Source: Theristus sp. LFF4_11 (lineage: Eukaryota; Nematoda; Chromadorea; Monhysterida; Xyalidae). From it: a stretch of DNA of 64,000 bases. How positions within the stretch are numbered: position 1 is the first letter of the stretch; the number at the start of each line of letters is the position of its first letter. Of the stretch, positions 1 to 10,463 are shown piece after piece. Under the pieces are notes generated by a model. That model worked only from the letters and a program-made list of their open reading frames with translations, was not told the origin of the DNA and ran no database searches. Made by a program: the position numbers and the translations under genes. The DNA is taken from positions 62,001 through 126,000 of the forward strand of contig JASANC010004703.1 in assembly GCA_030248135.1 (NCBI GenBank). The letters run 5' to 3'.

Positions 1-1925
1 ACAGTTTTCTTGTTTTTCATTTCTGGACCGGTTTCACTAAATTCCACGGCCGATTCGCCCGAAATCGTCACGATTCGGAATCTAAAGTTGCTCACGTAAG
101 AAAACTAACCCAAAATCTGTTATCAGCGCATTGAATTACCCCGGAAAACACAGTTTTCTTGTTTTTCATTTTTGGACCGATTTCGCCAATTTCCACGGCC
201 GATTCGCCCGAAATCGTCACGATTCAGTACCTAGAATTGCTCACATAAGAAAACTAACCCAGAATCCGTGATCAGCGCATTGAATTACCAAGGAAAACAC
301 CGTTTTTTGTTTTTCATTTCTGGACCGATTTCGCCAATTTCCACGGCCGATTCGCCCGAAATCGTCACGATTCAGTATCTAGAGTTGCTCACATAAAAAA
401 CTAACCCAAAATCCGTGATCAGCGCATTGAATTACCCTGAAAAACACCCTTTTATTGTTTTTCGTTTCTGGGCCGTTTTCGCCAATTTCCACTGCCGATT
501 CGCCCGAAATCGTCACGATTCAGCACCTAAAGTTGCTCACGTAAAAAAACTAACCCAACATCTGTTATCAGCGCATTGAATTACCATGGAAAACACCGTT
601 GTTTTGGTTTTTCATTTTTGGACCGATTTCGCCAATTTCCACGGCCGATTCGTCCGAAATCGTCACGATTCAGTACCTAGAATTGCTCACATAAGAAAAC
701 TAACCCAGAATCCGTGATCAGCGCATTGAATTACCATGGAAAACACCGTTGTTTTGGTTTTTCATTTCTGGACCGATTTCGCCAATTTCCACGGCCGATT
801 CGCCCGAAATCGTCACGATTCAGTATCTAGAGTTGCTCACTTAAAAAACTAACTCAAAATCCGTGATCAGCGCATTGAATTACCCTGAAAACACCATTTT
901 CTTGTTTTTCGTTTCTAGACCGATTTCGCCAATTTCAACGACCGATTCGCTTGAAATCGTCACGAATCAGCATCTAAAGTTGCTCACGTAAGAAAACTAA
1001 CCCAAAATCCGTGATCAGCGCATTGAATTACCCTGGAAAACACCATTTTCTTGTTTTTCGTTTCTAGACCGATTTCGCCAATTTACACGGCCGAATCGCC
1101 CGAAATCGTCACGATTCAGCATCTAAAGTTGCTCACGTAAGAAAACTAACCCAAAATCCGTGATCAGCGCATTGAATTACCCTGGAAAACACTATTTTCT
1201 TGTTTTTCGTTTCTAGACCGATTTCGCCAATTTCCACGGCCGATTCGCCCGAAATCGTCACGATTCAGCATGTAAAGTTGCTCACGTAAGAAAACTAACC
1301 CAAAATCCGTGATCAGCGCATTGAATTACCCTGGAAAACACCATTTTCTTGTTTTTCGTTTCTAGACCGATTTCGCCAATTTACACGGCCGATTCGCCCG
1401 AAATCGTCACGATTCAGCATCTAAAGTTGCTCACGTAAGAAAACTAACCCAAAATCCGTGATCAGCGCATTGAATTACCCTGGAAAACACATTTTTCTTG
1501 TTTTTCGTTTCTGGACCGATTTCGCCAATTTCCACGGCCGATTCGCCCGAAATCGTCACGATTCAGCATCTACAATTGCTCACGTAAGAAAACTAACCCA
1601 AAATCCGTGATCAGCGCATTGAATTACCCTGGAAAACACCATTTTCTTGTTTTTCGTTTCTAGACCGATTTCGCCAATTTCCACGGCCGATTCGCCCGAA
1701 ATCGTCACGATTCAGCATCTAAAGTTGCTCACGTAAGAAAACTAACCCAAAATCCGTGATCAGCGCATTGAATTACCCTGGAAAACACCCTTTTCTTGTT
1801 TTTCGTTTCTAGACCGATTTCGCCAATTTCCACGGCCGATTCGCTCGAAATCGTCACGATTCAGCATCTAAAGTTGCTCACGTAAGAAAACTAACCCAAA
1901 ATCCGTGATCAGCGCATTGAATTCC
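1..1925 (+). repeat. Satellite array A, ~148-bp unit, left copy
   Basis: About 13 head-to-tail copies of a ~148-bp unit, truncated by the window start. Each unit carries recognisable blocks: GATTCGCCCGAAATCGTCAC, then a TTGCTCAC block, then GATCAGCGCATTGAATTACC, then a TTTTCTTGTTTTTC tract. Copies differ by scattered substitutions and small indels. The central copies (about 900-1900) are closer to each other than to the first six, which suggests recent local amplification. The same unit occurs in reverse orientation at 18060-19860. Confidence 0.95.
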
Positions 1926-2783
1926 TACGGACTAGACCTTTTTCCTATTATTTTTCGTAGCTCAGACAAAATTTGTAAGAGTGAAAAGCTGATACCCAGT
2001 CGAAATGCTACGAACTGTAAAAAATGCACAATTTTGACGAAAAAAATGCCCGGGCAAAAAAAATTTCACAATCTACGGATGAAATTACCCCAGGAAACAT
2101 TTTTGTTCGACTGTGAAAGTGTCGCAGGTAAAAATTGAAAGGGCGCACACTTAAAACCAGGTGAAAACCCTGCGAACTTTTAAAAATGCCCAATTTTTTA
2201 CCCAAAACAAGGTCTGGGTAAAAAATTAATCCGATTTTCAAAATCTCCGGATGGAATTACCCCAGGAAACATTTTTGTTCGACTGTGAAAGTGTCGCAGG
2301 TAAAAATTGAAAGGGCGCACACTTAAAACCAGGTGAAAACCCTGCGAACTTTTAAAAATGCCCAATTTTTACCCAAAAACAGGGTCTGGGTAAAAAATTA
2401 ACCCAATTTTCAAAATCTCCGGATGGAATTACCCCAGGAAACATTTTTGTTTGACTGTGAAAGTGTCGCAGGTAAAAACTGAAAGGGCGCACACATGTTG
2501 ATTACATACCAGAAAAAAAAAGGACAAAGGGAAATAAGTAACACGATTTTCAGAATAGGTTTTTCGTGTCTAGAGCGTATGAAAAATCGTCCGATGAAAA
2601 TTTTTTCGCGGCTCCAAGCACAACTTTGGGTGTTCGTTTCGTGTGCACAGAACCAAGTTTGTGGCTTATACTATGCTCGCTGCAGGGCAGCGAGAAAGTT
2701 TGAAAAACGCGCGCGAGGGGAAAACGGCTCATATTATGCGTGATGCGCTGTCCGCTCGCTGACGCTCGCTCGCGCATCCGCAT
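1926..2783 (+). mobile_element. Non-satellite end of a satellite-bearing element, left copy
   Basis: After the satellite comes a transition segment (1926-2080), then about 2.5 copies of a ~172-bp tandem repeat (2081-2500; each unit starts near GAAATTACCCCAGGAAACAT), then a 290-bp end segment. The end segment finishes in a 48-nt hairpin (2736-2783) with ATGCG...GATGCGC pairing to GCGCATC...CGCAT. Everything from 1 to 2783 is repeated in inverted order and orientation at 17204-19860, and similarity stops at the hairpin in both copies. A terminal hairpin preceded by internal tandem repeats recalls non-autonomous Helitron/Helentron (DINE-1-like) elements, but the usual CTRR end is not seen, so the class is inference. 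Confidence 0.7.
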
Positions 2784-3968
2784 GATTTTTGTTGATTTTT
2801 CTTGTTTTAAAGATACTTTGCTGTAGTAATGGCAACATAACCCAAAAAAATTTGGTCAGAAAAACTCCCCAGAGTATTCAAATAGTGTTCCAATTTTCAG
2901 CTCGAAACATCTCAGCATGAGCCAGTGAGGTGCGAGGTTAAATCCGGCCCACGCATTTCCAAGCCACACATTAGCATCCCGACATTTCCGGCACACCCAC
3001 TTCTGGCCCACCCATTACTGTCACCCACCCACCCACCTATTACCGGCCCAACATTTCCGGCTCATTCATTTACGGCCGACTCATTTGGGCCGAAAATATG
3101 TGGGACGCAGATGAACGGGGCCGGCAATGAGTGGTCCGGAAATAACGGAACGCAAATGAACGCACGCCGTCAGTGAGAGCATTTTGAAGATGGAACTTTT
3201 GGCTCACCCTGTATTTATGCATTTGTATTAAGGATGCATGAACAGCATATGAAATGGAACGTGGTGACGCAGAAATAAAAACACGAAGACAACACACACA
3301 AACAGTAACGTAGTCGTTTGCAATTCTATTCTTTATTGCATCCATAGCTTCGCACGATGTTTCTTTTCAGCACCTTGCATCACCGTCAAAGGTACTTGGG
3401 AGTAGGACTCAGATCGTCCAAGGCTACAAAGTAATCAAAGGTTTAAAAGTGTTATTCCATACAAAAAAATGAACTTGATCAGCAAGCTTAAAATCTCACA
3501 GCTGCTAAATACGGACGGACGGACAGACGCAACTTGTAGACGACGGGAGTCTGGATGCCTTTCAAAACAGAAGTGCTTATTGCAGCAAAACAATAAGTGA
3601 ACTGATTAAATTTCAACATGTCTTTAATTTACTTAGTTGGTCAAACACAAAATTACCGTTTTCCTCCTTTCACAGCTCAAACACTCATCTGAACTGTCAC
3701 GTGCACGTGGGCTACCCGGGTGAAAACAGTTGGCACTTGGGAGTTCACAAGCCTCAAGTTCCAACTGTTTTCAAACGGATATGGCAACAGATGCAAGAAA
3801 TGTCCAAGCATGTCACAGGAAACTCAAAGTGAATGATGAGGAAAAAGAAAAAAGATGTGCCGTTGATTAGTGCCATTTACGTTGACTTATTTGGGGGCCA
3901 GTTCTGTTGATTTCACATCAACAAAAAATATCCATGTTAATTGAACGCCAATCGCAACATTTACAAGA
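2784..3968. other. Intergenic stretch without a gene
   Basis: No coding signal. Positions 2960-3060 are a C/A-rich low-complexity tract with repeated CCCACC and GGCCCA. Positions 3168-3217 hold a block (GTGAGAGCATTTTGAAG, then GGCTCACCCTGTATTT) whose inverted homologue lies at 13376-13424. The rest is featureless AT-rich sequence with only short shadow reading frames. Confidence 0.6.
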
Positions 3969-3970
3969 TA

Positions 3971-4402
3971 CCGTATTACCTCTATTAACCCCCCCCCCAA
4001 ATTAACCCCCCCCCCCAAAACCCACCCCTCGACAAGTTTCCAAATAATCCCCCCCCAAAAATAATCCCCATGGGGGATTATTGGAAACCTGTTTGAAACA
4101 CATACCCAGCGAATTCAGTGGCTGGTTGCAGTGAAAATGATGAAATTGTGCTACCAAAGGCCCCAAATAAATGAGTTAATGGTAATTTCATTACAAAAGG
4201 CTGTTGTAAAAGGAAATTTCTATGTAGAGTAGAAGTTTCTGCGACTTCCTTCTTGCCATGGAAGGTATTTCTGCCATTTTGCCCACCCCTAAAAATGGTT
4301 TCGAAATAAACCCCCCAAAATAACCCCCCCCCAAATAAACCCCCACCCCCAGAAGTCTCTGAAGAAATAAACCCCCATGGGGGTTTATTAGAGGTAATAC
4401 GG
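3971..4402. mobile_element. Tc1/mariner-type MITE, 432 bp
   Basis: The terminal inverted repeats are about 24 bp: the left end reads CCGTATTACCTCTATTAACC and the right end is its near-perfect reverse complement. The element is flanked by TA on both sides (3969-3970 and 4403-4404), the target duplication expected of Tc1/mariner insertions. The interior is made of C-runs alternating with AAATAA, plus internal palindromes centred on CCCATGGGG at about 4073 and 4379. No coding capacity is seen, so this is a non-autonomous element. Confidence 0.85.
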
Positions 4403-4404
4403 TA

Positions 4405-4904
4405 ATATGTATTCTACAGTTAAAATGACTGATGTGCCTGTTAACCAAACGTTAATGTCCAAAGATCAAAGGGAACCGACTTATGTTACAAACGATGAAC
4501 AATCAAAATCAAATCAATAAAAACAATTTTTTTGGTTTTATTCTTTAGTTTTAATTTTTTTTCAGTTGCACAAATTATTACATTGCAGTTTTTAGTTTAT
4601 CACATTATCATTTCATTTTGTTCCGTATCATTTTACGTTTTCGTTGTCAAATAATTACCAAACAAAACCTGTCACACATAAATAAAAATCACAAGAACGG
4701 AAAACAAACAATTCTCATCAAAAGAACGACATCAGAACAAACAAACACAAAAAGTAAATACCAAACCACAACAAAAGGTAGACGTTTTTTGACAGGAAAA
4801 TGTCGCCACCACCAAAACTAATTCTATTGAGAATTGGTGGTCCCATGGCTAATCAAGCCAAGGGGATAGACATTTCTTGCGTTTGTTGCTGGTCTGTTGT
4901 GGCG
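4405..4904. other. Intergenic AT-rich stretch
   Basis: No gene, RNA or recognisable element is seen. The sequence is AT-rich, with runs of A and T around 4525-4565 and a short shadow reading frame at 4618-4821 of no recognisable content. Confidence 0.5.
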
Positions 4905-4907
4905 TGA

Positions 4908-5947
4908 CTAGGGTTAGGGAAAAAAAATCCGGATTTTTTTTTAGATTAAAAAAAAAATTAAAAAAAAAAATTTTTTTTTTACAAGTTAGGTTTGTTCGAA
5001 GCGTCTCGTCGAGCTGAGTTCATCTAGACTATTTTCAGAACGATCCGGAAAACTATAAGAGCGAAAATCGTGTTTTATTGAAATTATGTCCATTTCATAG
5101 AGGGAAAGTTGCATTTTCAACAGTAAAACAGGACAATTTTCGACGTGTACTTGAATATTGAACCGTTCTTAGTTGTTCCTCTTTAGAAAATTACCAAAAT
5201 TTGACTGTGTTCAAAAATTCCTGTTTGCTGTAGCTAAGTCGGCAACCCCTGTCGACCCGGTCGCCCCCCCCCCCAAGACACTTACTTTCAGGTTCAACCA
5301 GCTATGCTATCTGCCACATGGCGAGAGCCCACTCTTCAAATCATCGTATCGAAAACACGTACCATGATTTCGCGATCACGTTGCGGGCAACTGACAGACG
5401 CAAGTTTAACACGTTAGTTTAGCTCAGCACGCAAGTTTTAACATGTGGCCATGTTATCGGGAATCTGAAAAACGGTCGTGTGATGTGGTATTAACCAACA
5501 TCTCCGCTCCAATTGTTTAACAATATATCGCACAACTCCATTGTAGACCTATAACGTACGCCAATCAACAAGATATCATGTTCATCTCATGGCCTACCGA
5601 CTGAAAAAACATGTTCTAAGTTGCAAGAAAACGATTTCTGAAACGATATTTCAATTCAGTTAAGTCATTTCAACGCTAAAAATTGACTCTAGAAGTCATC
5701 CAAATCGAAAAACATGGAGTACGTCGGTCAAAATGACCAAATAATGACATGTACCTAAGCACACAAAGAAGTTGGGAAGAAAATTTGGTTTGAACTTTCA
5801 AAAAATTATGCCATAAATCGAATTTTCAGAGCAAAGTAGAAGAAAAATTTTTCAAATTTTTTTTAAGTTTGAAAAAAAAATCCAAATTAAAAAACAAAAA
5901 ACAAAAAAAATAAAAAAAAAATTTTTTTTCAAAGCCCCTAACCCTAG
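4908..5947. mobile_element. Element with CTAGGGTTAGGG ends and GCGTGA duplication
   Basis: The left end reads CTAGGGTTAGGG followed by an A/T homopolymer zone. The right end is the inverse (CCCTAACCCTAG) preceded by a matching homopolymer zone. Both junctions are flanked by GCGTGA, read as a 6-bp target site duplication. The ~1,040-bp element has no convincing reading frame. The ends contain the telomere-like TTAGGG only once each, so this is not a telomeric array. Superfamily unknown. Confidence 0.7.
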
Positions 5948-7598
5948 GCGTGACGAAGCATTAAGCCGGGGGATATGCTACAACTACAAGGTACATGCTT
6001 TCGATTGAAGTCTGCAAAAAATCTTTATGTTTTATGCCACAAAATGATATAAGTTTTAATGGTCCAGATAAAGCACTTTCTCTGCTCAGACTTAACGAAG
6101 ACGGACAAGATTAACGTCTTCGTCGATGTTCACGTAGATGTATTTGCCTATTCGATTTGCCGAAGTCCAACAAAAGTAAGTTGGCAACAGCCATAAATTT
6201 TTTAGCTATCAGTCTTCTCTTATTCGATAAATGACAATACCCTGTGAACAAAACCATGAAATCTACGATGCTCATGCTAAACTAGTTTTTGTTGTTGCAG
6301 ATCCGCTTCGCTCGTGATCATCGCCGTTGATATCGAAAAAAAATGTCTATCGTCTCCTTGGATAATTTGTAGTATCAGCTGATTGGTTACCTGAAACATC
6401 AGGCTCAAAAAAAAATAGAACAGCAAAACTCGTTTGCCTTTCACAAAAAGTACGTAACTAAATTCCTCCAAAGTGTTTTTTAGATCAAAAAATTAAAGCG
6501 GCTAATATTTGACAGCGAATTCAGGTTTCCAATCGCCGTCGTTTTTTGAAACAAACTAAAGTTTTTTTTGCTATGAAAACTGCTGCTTTTGATTTGTCTG
6601 CAACTCACAAACCATAAAAAGATTTCTTAATTAAAAATGTCACTGTTTGCCCACGCAAAATAAACGCGCGAAAAAATACAACATTCAAAAAATGAAATAC
6701 CCATTCCATTTTTTTGAACCTGACGTTCAGGCAACCAATCAGCTAAAATTACGAATTATCCAGGGCGACTATCGTAATGATTCTTTCTTGCTGCAAAACT
6801 AGCTTCGTGATGACTGCTTGAAGCGATGCCGATGAAATTAACTATCAAACATTTTTCAACAAAAACCATTATTTAAACTAATTTTAGCGTGTAGGCCACT
6901 TTTCAATAATTTCAGCCGGCCTCGTTTCATGAAAAAATCAACGCTGTCTTTTTCCATAAAACTTTACTATTTCACATGTTTCAACAAATGTGACATTTTA
7001 AAACACACTCTTTTTGTTGCGATATGTTCAAACAATCAAAAACCAACCATATGACCGACCAGACAGCGTTGATTTTTTTCTGTTCGTATGCGATATTTTC
7101 ATTTGCTTCTTTTTGTTCTTTTCAGCATTACTTAAGTTTTATTTTTTCTTCTTTTTTTCTTTTCACATTTTTCTTTTTGATCGTGTTTCTTTTTCTGCTT
7201 ATGCGGGCACGGCTGCATAAGAGTCACAGAAAACGAAAGCGGCAAAAAGGAAAGAAAAGAAAAAAAGAAAAAAAGAAAACTTAAGGGTGGGCGCAATAAG
7301 TGCGCGCAACGGGGCGGATCGAGAACAAATAAAAAAATTTGTTTCAAAACAAATTTTTGATTTGTTCTTGGCACTTGAGACTAAGACAATGAGACAAGAG
7401 ACTGTCGAGTTCGACACAACCACGAGACAAGATGAGAGACATGTCGAACTATGTCGATACGACCTATGGCCTTAAAAAGCAAAGATTCTCTCCGCTCGGG
7501 ACTTGCAATTCTGGTGCAGTGTCACAACTTCAGACAAAGATTTTATCATTCAGATTTAATTTTGTGTTAGTTTGTTTGAATATTATCTTGTTCAACTA
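5948..7598. repeat. Intergenic stretch with an inverted repeat
   Basis: No gene is visible. Positions 6359-6416 and 6710-6765 are inverted copies of each other, sharing a GGATAATT block, CAGCTGATTGGTT and a CCTGAA...CAGG block, around a ~295-bp loop. Weaker similarity continues outward. Positions 7080-7285 form a pyrimidine-rich then purine-rich tract pivoting on a hairpin (CTTATGCGGGCA / TGCATAAG), related to the one at 8580-8640. Reading frames here are low-complexity artefacts. Confidence 0.55.
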
Positions 7599-7860
7599 CC
7601 GTAAAGTCGTGCATATAAAGCCTCCTTATATAAATTAAAAAATCAAAAAATCAAAAAATTCTGAAAATTTTGTGTGACAACCTTATAAGTGGGAGGAGGT
7701 GTTATAAAACGAATATTAGGACTTCCAAGCCTTATAAACGAGGTGGGATTTTGACCAAGTTAAAATTTTGATTTTTTTGGTTTCCCGCCATGTGACACTC
7801 CGCCCACTTTTGGGTGGGGGTCTTATAAGTGGAAAAAACCTTATATGCAAGACTTTACGG
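7599..7860. mobile_element. Tc1/mariner-type MITE, 262 bp
   Basis: The terminal inverted repeats are about 22 bp: the left end begins CCGTAAAGTCGTGCATATAA and the right end is its reverse complement with one or two changes. TA flanks both sides (7597-7598 and 7861-7862). The interior repeats CTTATAA-type motifs. There is no coding capacity. It shares the CCGTA terminus and TA duplication with the element at 3971-4402 but differs internally, so the two belong to related but distinct families. Confidence 0.85.
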
Positions 7861-7862
7861 TA

Positions 7863-10463
7863 ATCATAGTTACAACGCGCAATTTATGAGAATCGCTACT
7901 TAAAATTGCATAAAAACGGTCTCAGAATAGTTTCTGCTTTGTTGCTTTTTCAAGCATGTTTCGAATGTTAGAATTAAAGCACAAGTATACTTATGTGGCA
8001 TTTATGCTCAACAGCACTCAAGTCAATTGATTTGTTGAAAGGCTTGGTTGGCTAAGGTTGGGTGCAGGTCAGGAATATGCTTACAATTAGGCTTATAGGA
8101 TTATAAGCTTATAAGATCACGCGATTGCGTGTTTTTAGGAATCCGTAGCAAATTTAAATACCGGAGCTTGCATCAACTGGAGCTGCAAAAAGCTAAATTA
8201 CCAGCTGCAAAAAAAAACAATCTTAAATATTAGTGAAGAAAAAAATTCAAAAATTTTGCTTGATAGAACACTTTCAAAGTTTAGTTAGGTAGCGTTTAGA
8301 CATTTGGGTTTAGGGCGTTCTATTCAGAGTTGTAAAATCAGAGCGGAAAGAGTCTTTATTCAAACAAAAGCCTCAACAGAAATATCAAGAGCGCTGAATT
8401 TGGTTTGCACGTCACTTCCTGAGCTAAAGCAGGTCTGTAGTTAAACAGGTCTGTTTAGCTATCTGGATACCTACGGCTACGGTTGTTGATATTTCTGTTG
8501 AGTTTTTTGTTTGGGTGATGAAAATACCACCACCCCCCCCCCCCCCCCCCCCCCCCCGCCCCCGGCGTGCGCTTACTGCGCACATGTTTTCTTTTTCTTT
8601 CTTATGTGGCCGTGCACACATAAGAAAAAAAAGAAAACAATGCCAAAAGAACAAAAATAAATAAATGAATAAGAACCGCAAGTGAACATTTTTGTCATCA
8701 TGATGCTACAATGTTTTGATTTGCTGTTTTTGTGATGTGAATAAAATGATATGATATACTAGTTGGTAGTCGGTACGTGATGACTAATTGATACCTAATA
8801 ATAATAATTAATACTGCACCCCAAATGAGTGTGACGACTGCACCCTAAAAACAAAGGTCATGGAATTTATAAAATAAATTTATTTAATTTATTGCTGTTT
8901 TTGTGATGTGAATAAAATGATATGATATACTAGTTGGTAGTCGGTACGTGATGACTAATTGATACCTAATAATAATAATAATACTGCACCAAATGAGTGA
9001 CGACTGCACCCTAAAAACAAAGGTCATAGAATTTAAGTTAAATAAAAAAAATTCTCCGTACCAGCAAAGCCCAATGTGATGTATTGTACTGCGGGTAGCG
9101 GGTTTTCCCGGAAATTAAAGCGGCAACATCAAACGGGCCATTATTTAATAGTCTAGGGACACCTGACAACTAACTGTTCGGACACCTTTTTTAGTATTTT
9201 ACTTTGAAGTTGTTTGCATCAAAAATAAAAGCAACTGAGTCATAGCAGCGGGCTTTTTAGGCGGCACGTTTTGAGCTCTGTCATGCATGACTACATGTTA
9301 TTTGGTTTATTATCTTTTCGTGTGAAGGAGGCGGAGTAATGTTGAATGACGAGTGGAAAAGCTGCACAGATGAAAAACTGTTTCGCGCCCGAACGTAATT
9401 CGACCTAACAGCCAATACCAGCCACGCTAACAAAAATGCCGAAATCCATTCCAACTTGATATATGAATGGATTCAAATGAATTTTGGCAAGGAAGATGTT
9501 GAAGAAACGGCTTCTGGGCTTGAATTTAGGCATTTTTTTGTATAGTGGCTGGGTTCCGTTAGGCATTGTGTCGATTAATACAACGAGCTTAGATGTGCAC
9601 AAACATGGACGAACCCAGACCCTATTCGCCGTAAAATACCTGAACCCCGTCAACGCATATCCTCCAACGAGCAGTATGACAGTGCCCCAGTCAAAACGAT
9701 GCTGTGTCAACTGCCAGGTCATCATTGACTCGTGAGATCTCGGGGACGTCTCAAACGCTGCTATACAAAAATTGAAAATAGTATAAGAGTATAGAATCAA
9801 CGGGCTCTATTAACGGTGAGATTTACAAAGAACGGACCGCGGAAGTTGCAAATTCAATAACTTTTACCAAGCTTTTACCAAATTCTGCTAAAATACTGAA
9901 ACTCTACTAAAACACTAAAACGCTGCTTTTGTCTGGGTAGATCCTGTGCATCGAAAGCAAATTCAAATTTCAGAACACGTCCGGCCCGTAGATCTATGGC
10001 CATGCCTTCGCCGAAGCCTACGCATACGCCAAAAGCCTAAGCTTAAAAAGCCTAACTTCAGTCTGACTAAGAGCCGGAAAAAGCAGGCTGATCGAATATC
10101 AAGCAGCAGCCAGCTTTGACTGATTTAGTGTCAGAAACCTGAAACGTATGTGAGAACGTAGGTAAAACTAACGTGGTAATGGTTACGTCGGGTGGGCTTA
10201 TTTCACGTCAAGAAAGCCCAATCTGAAATTTCTGGTAGAACCATGCTTACGGCTGCGAAAATTACCCAGTTCCGGACTGGCTTGAGTCTTGCGTGCATGC
10301 AAAGGTTCTTATGGTGCACTTTGATCCATGTCATATTCATTGGACATGCATGTGCGTTAGTGAACGCTGTGTTGTGTATGCTTGAAGGGTTTTTACAATG
10401 CTGGATTTGAAGAAAGTAGCAAGCAAATCATTTTGAAACTCGAGTAGTTCCTGGCGATGCAAG
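7863..10463. repeat. Intergenic stretch with repeats
   Basis: No supported gene. Positions 8531-8575 contain a long C-run. Positions 8580-8640 contain a hairpin (CTTATGTGGCCG / CACACATAAG) inside a pyrimidine/purine tract, related to 7130-7285. Positions 8721-9037 are two tandem copies of a ~171-bp unit. Positions 9311-9403 match 29311-29404. Reading frames are open on both strands at about 9405-9800 (131 aa on the minus strand, 83 aa on the plus strand), but neither resembles a known family. Positions 10192-10463 may include promoter or 5' UTR of the next gene. Confidence 0.55.

Noticed and set aside
1..1925. Regular repeats resembling a CRISPR array
   Set aside because: Units are ~148 bp and contiguous, without unique spacers, in a eukaryotic sequence; this is a satellite.
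7014..7423. Several overlapping frames rich in Phe or Lys/Arg
   Set aside because: They come from a homopolymeric pyrimidine/purine tract around a hairpin.
9405..9800. 131-aa minus-strand frame (with an overlapping 83-aa plus-strand frame)
   Set aside because: Both strands are open by chance or because of a decayed element; no recognisable family, splice sites or codon bias. Left as unassigned.
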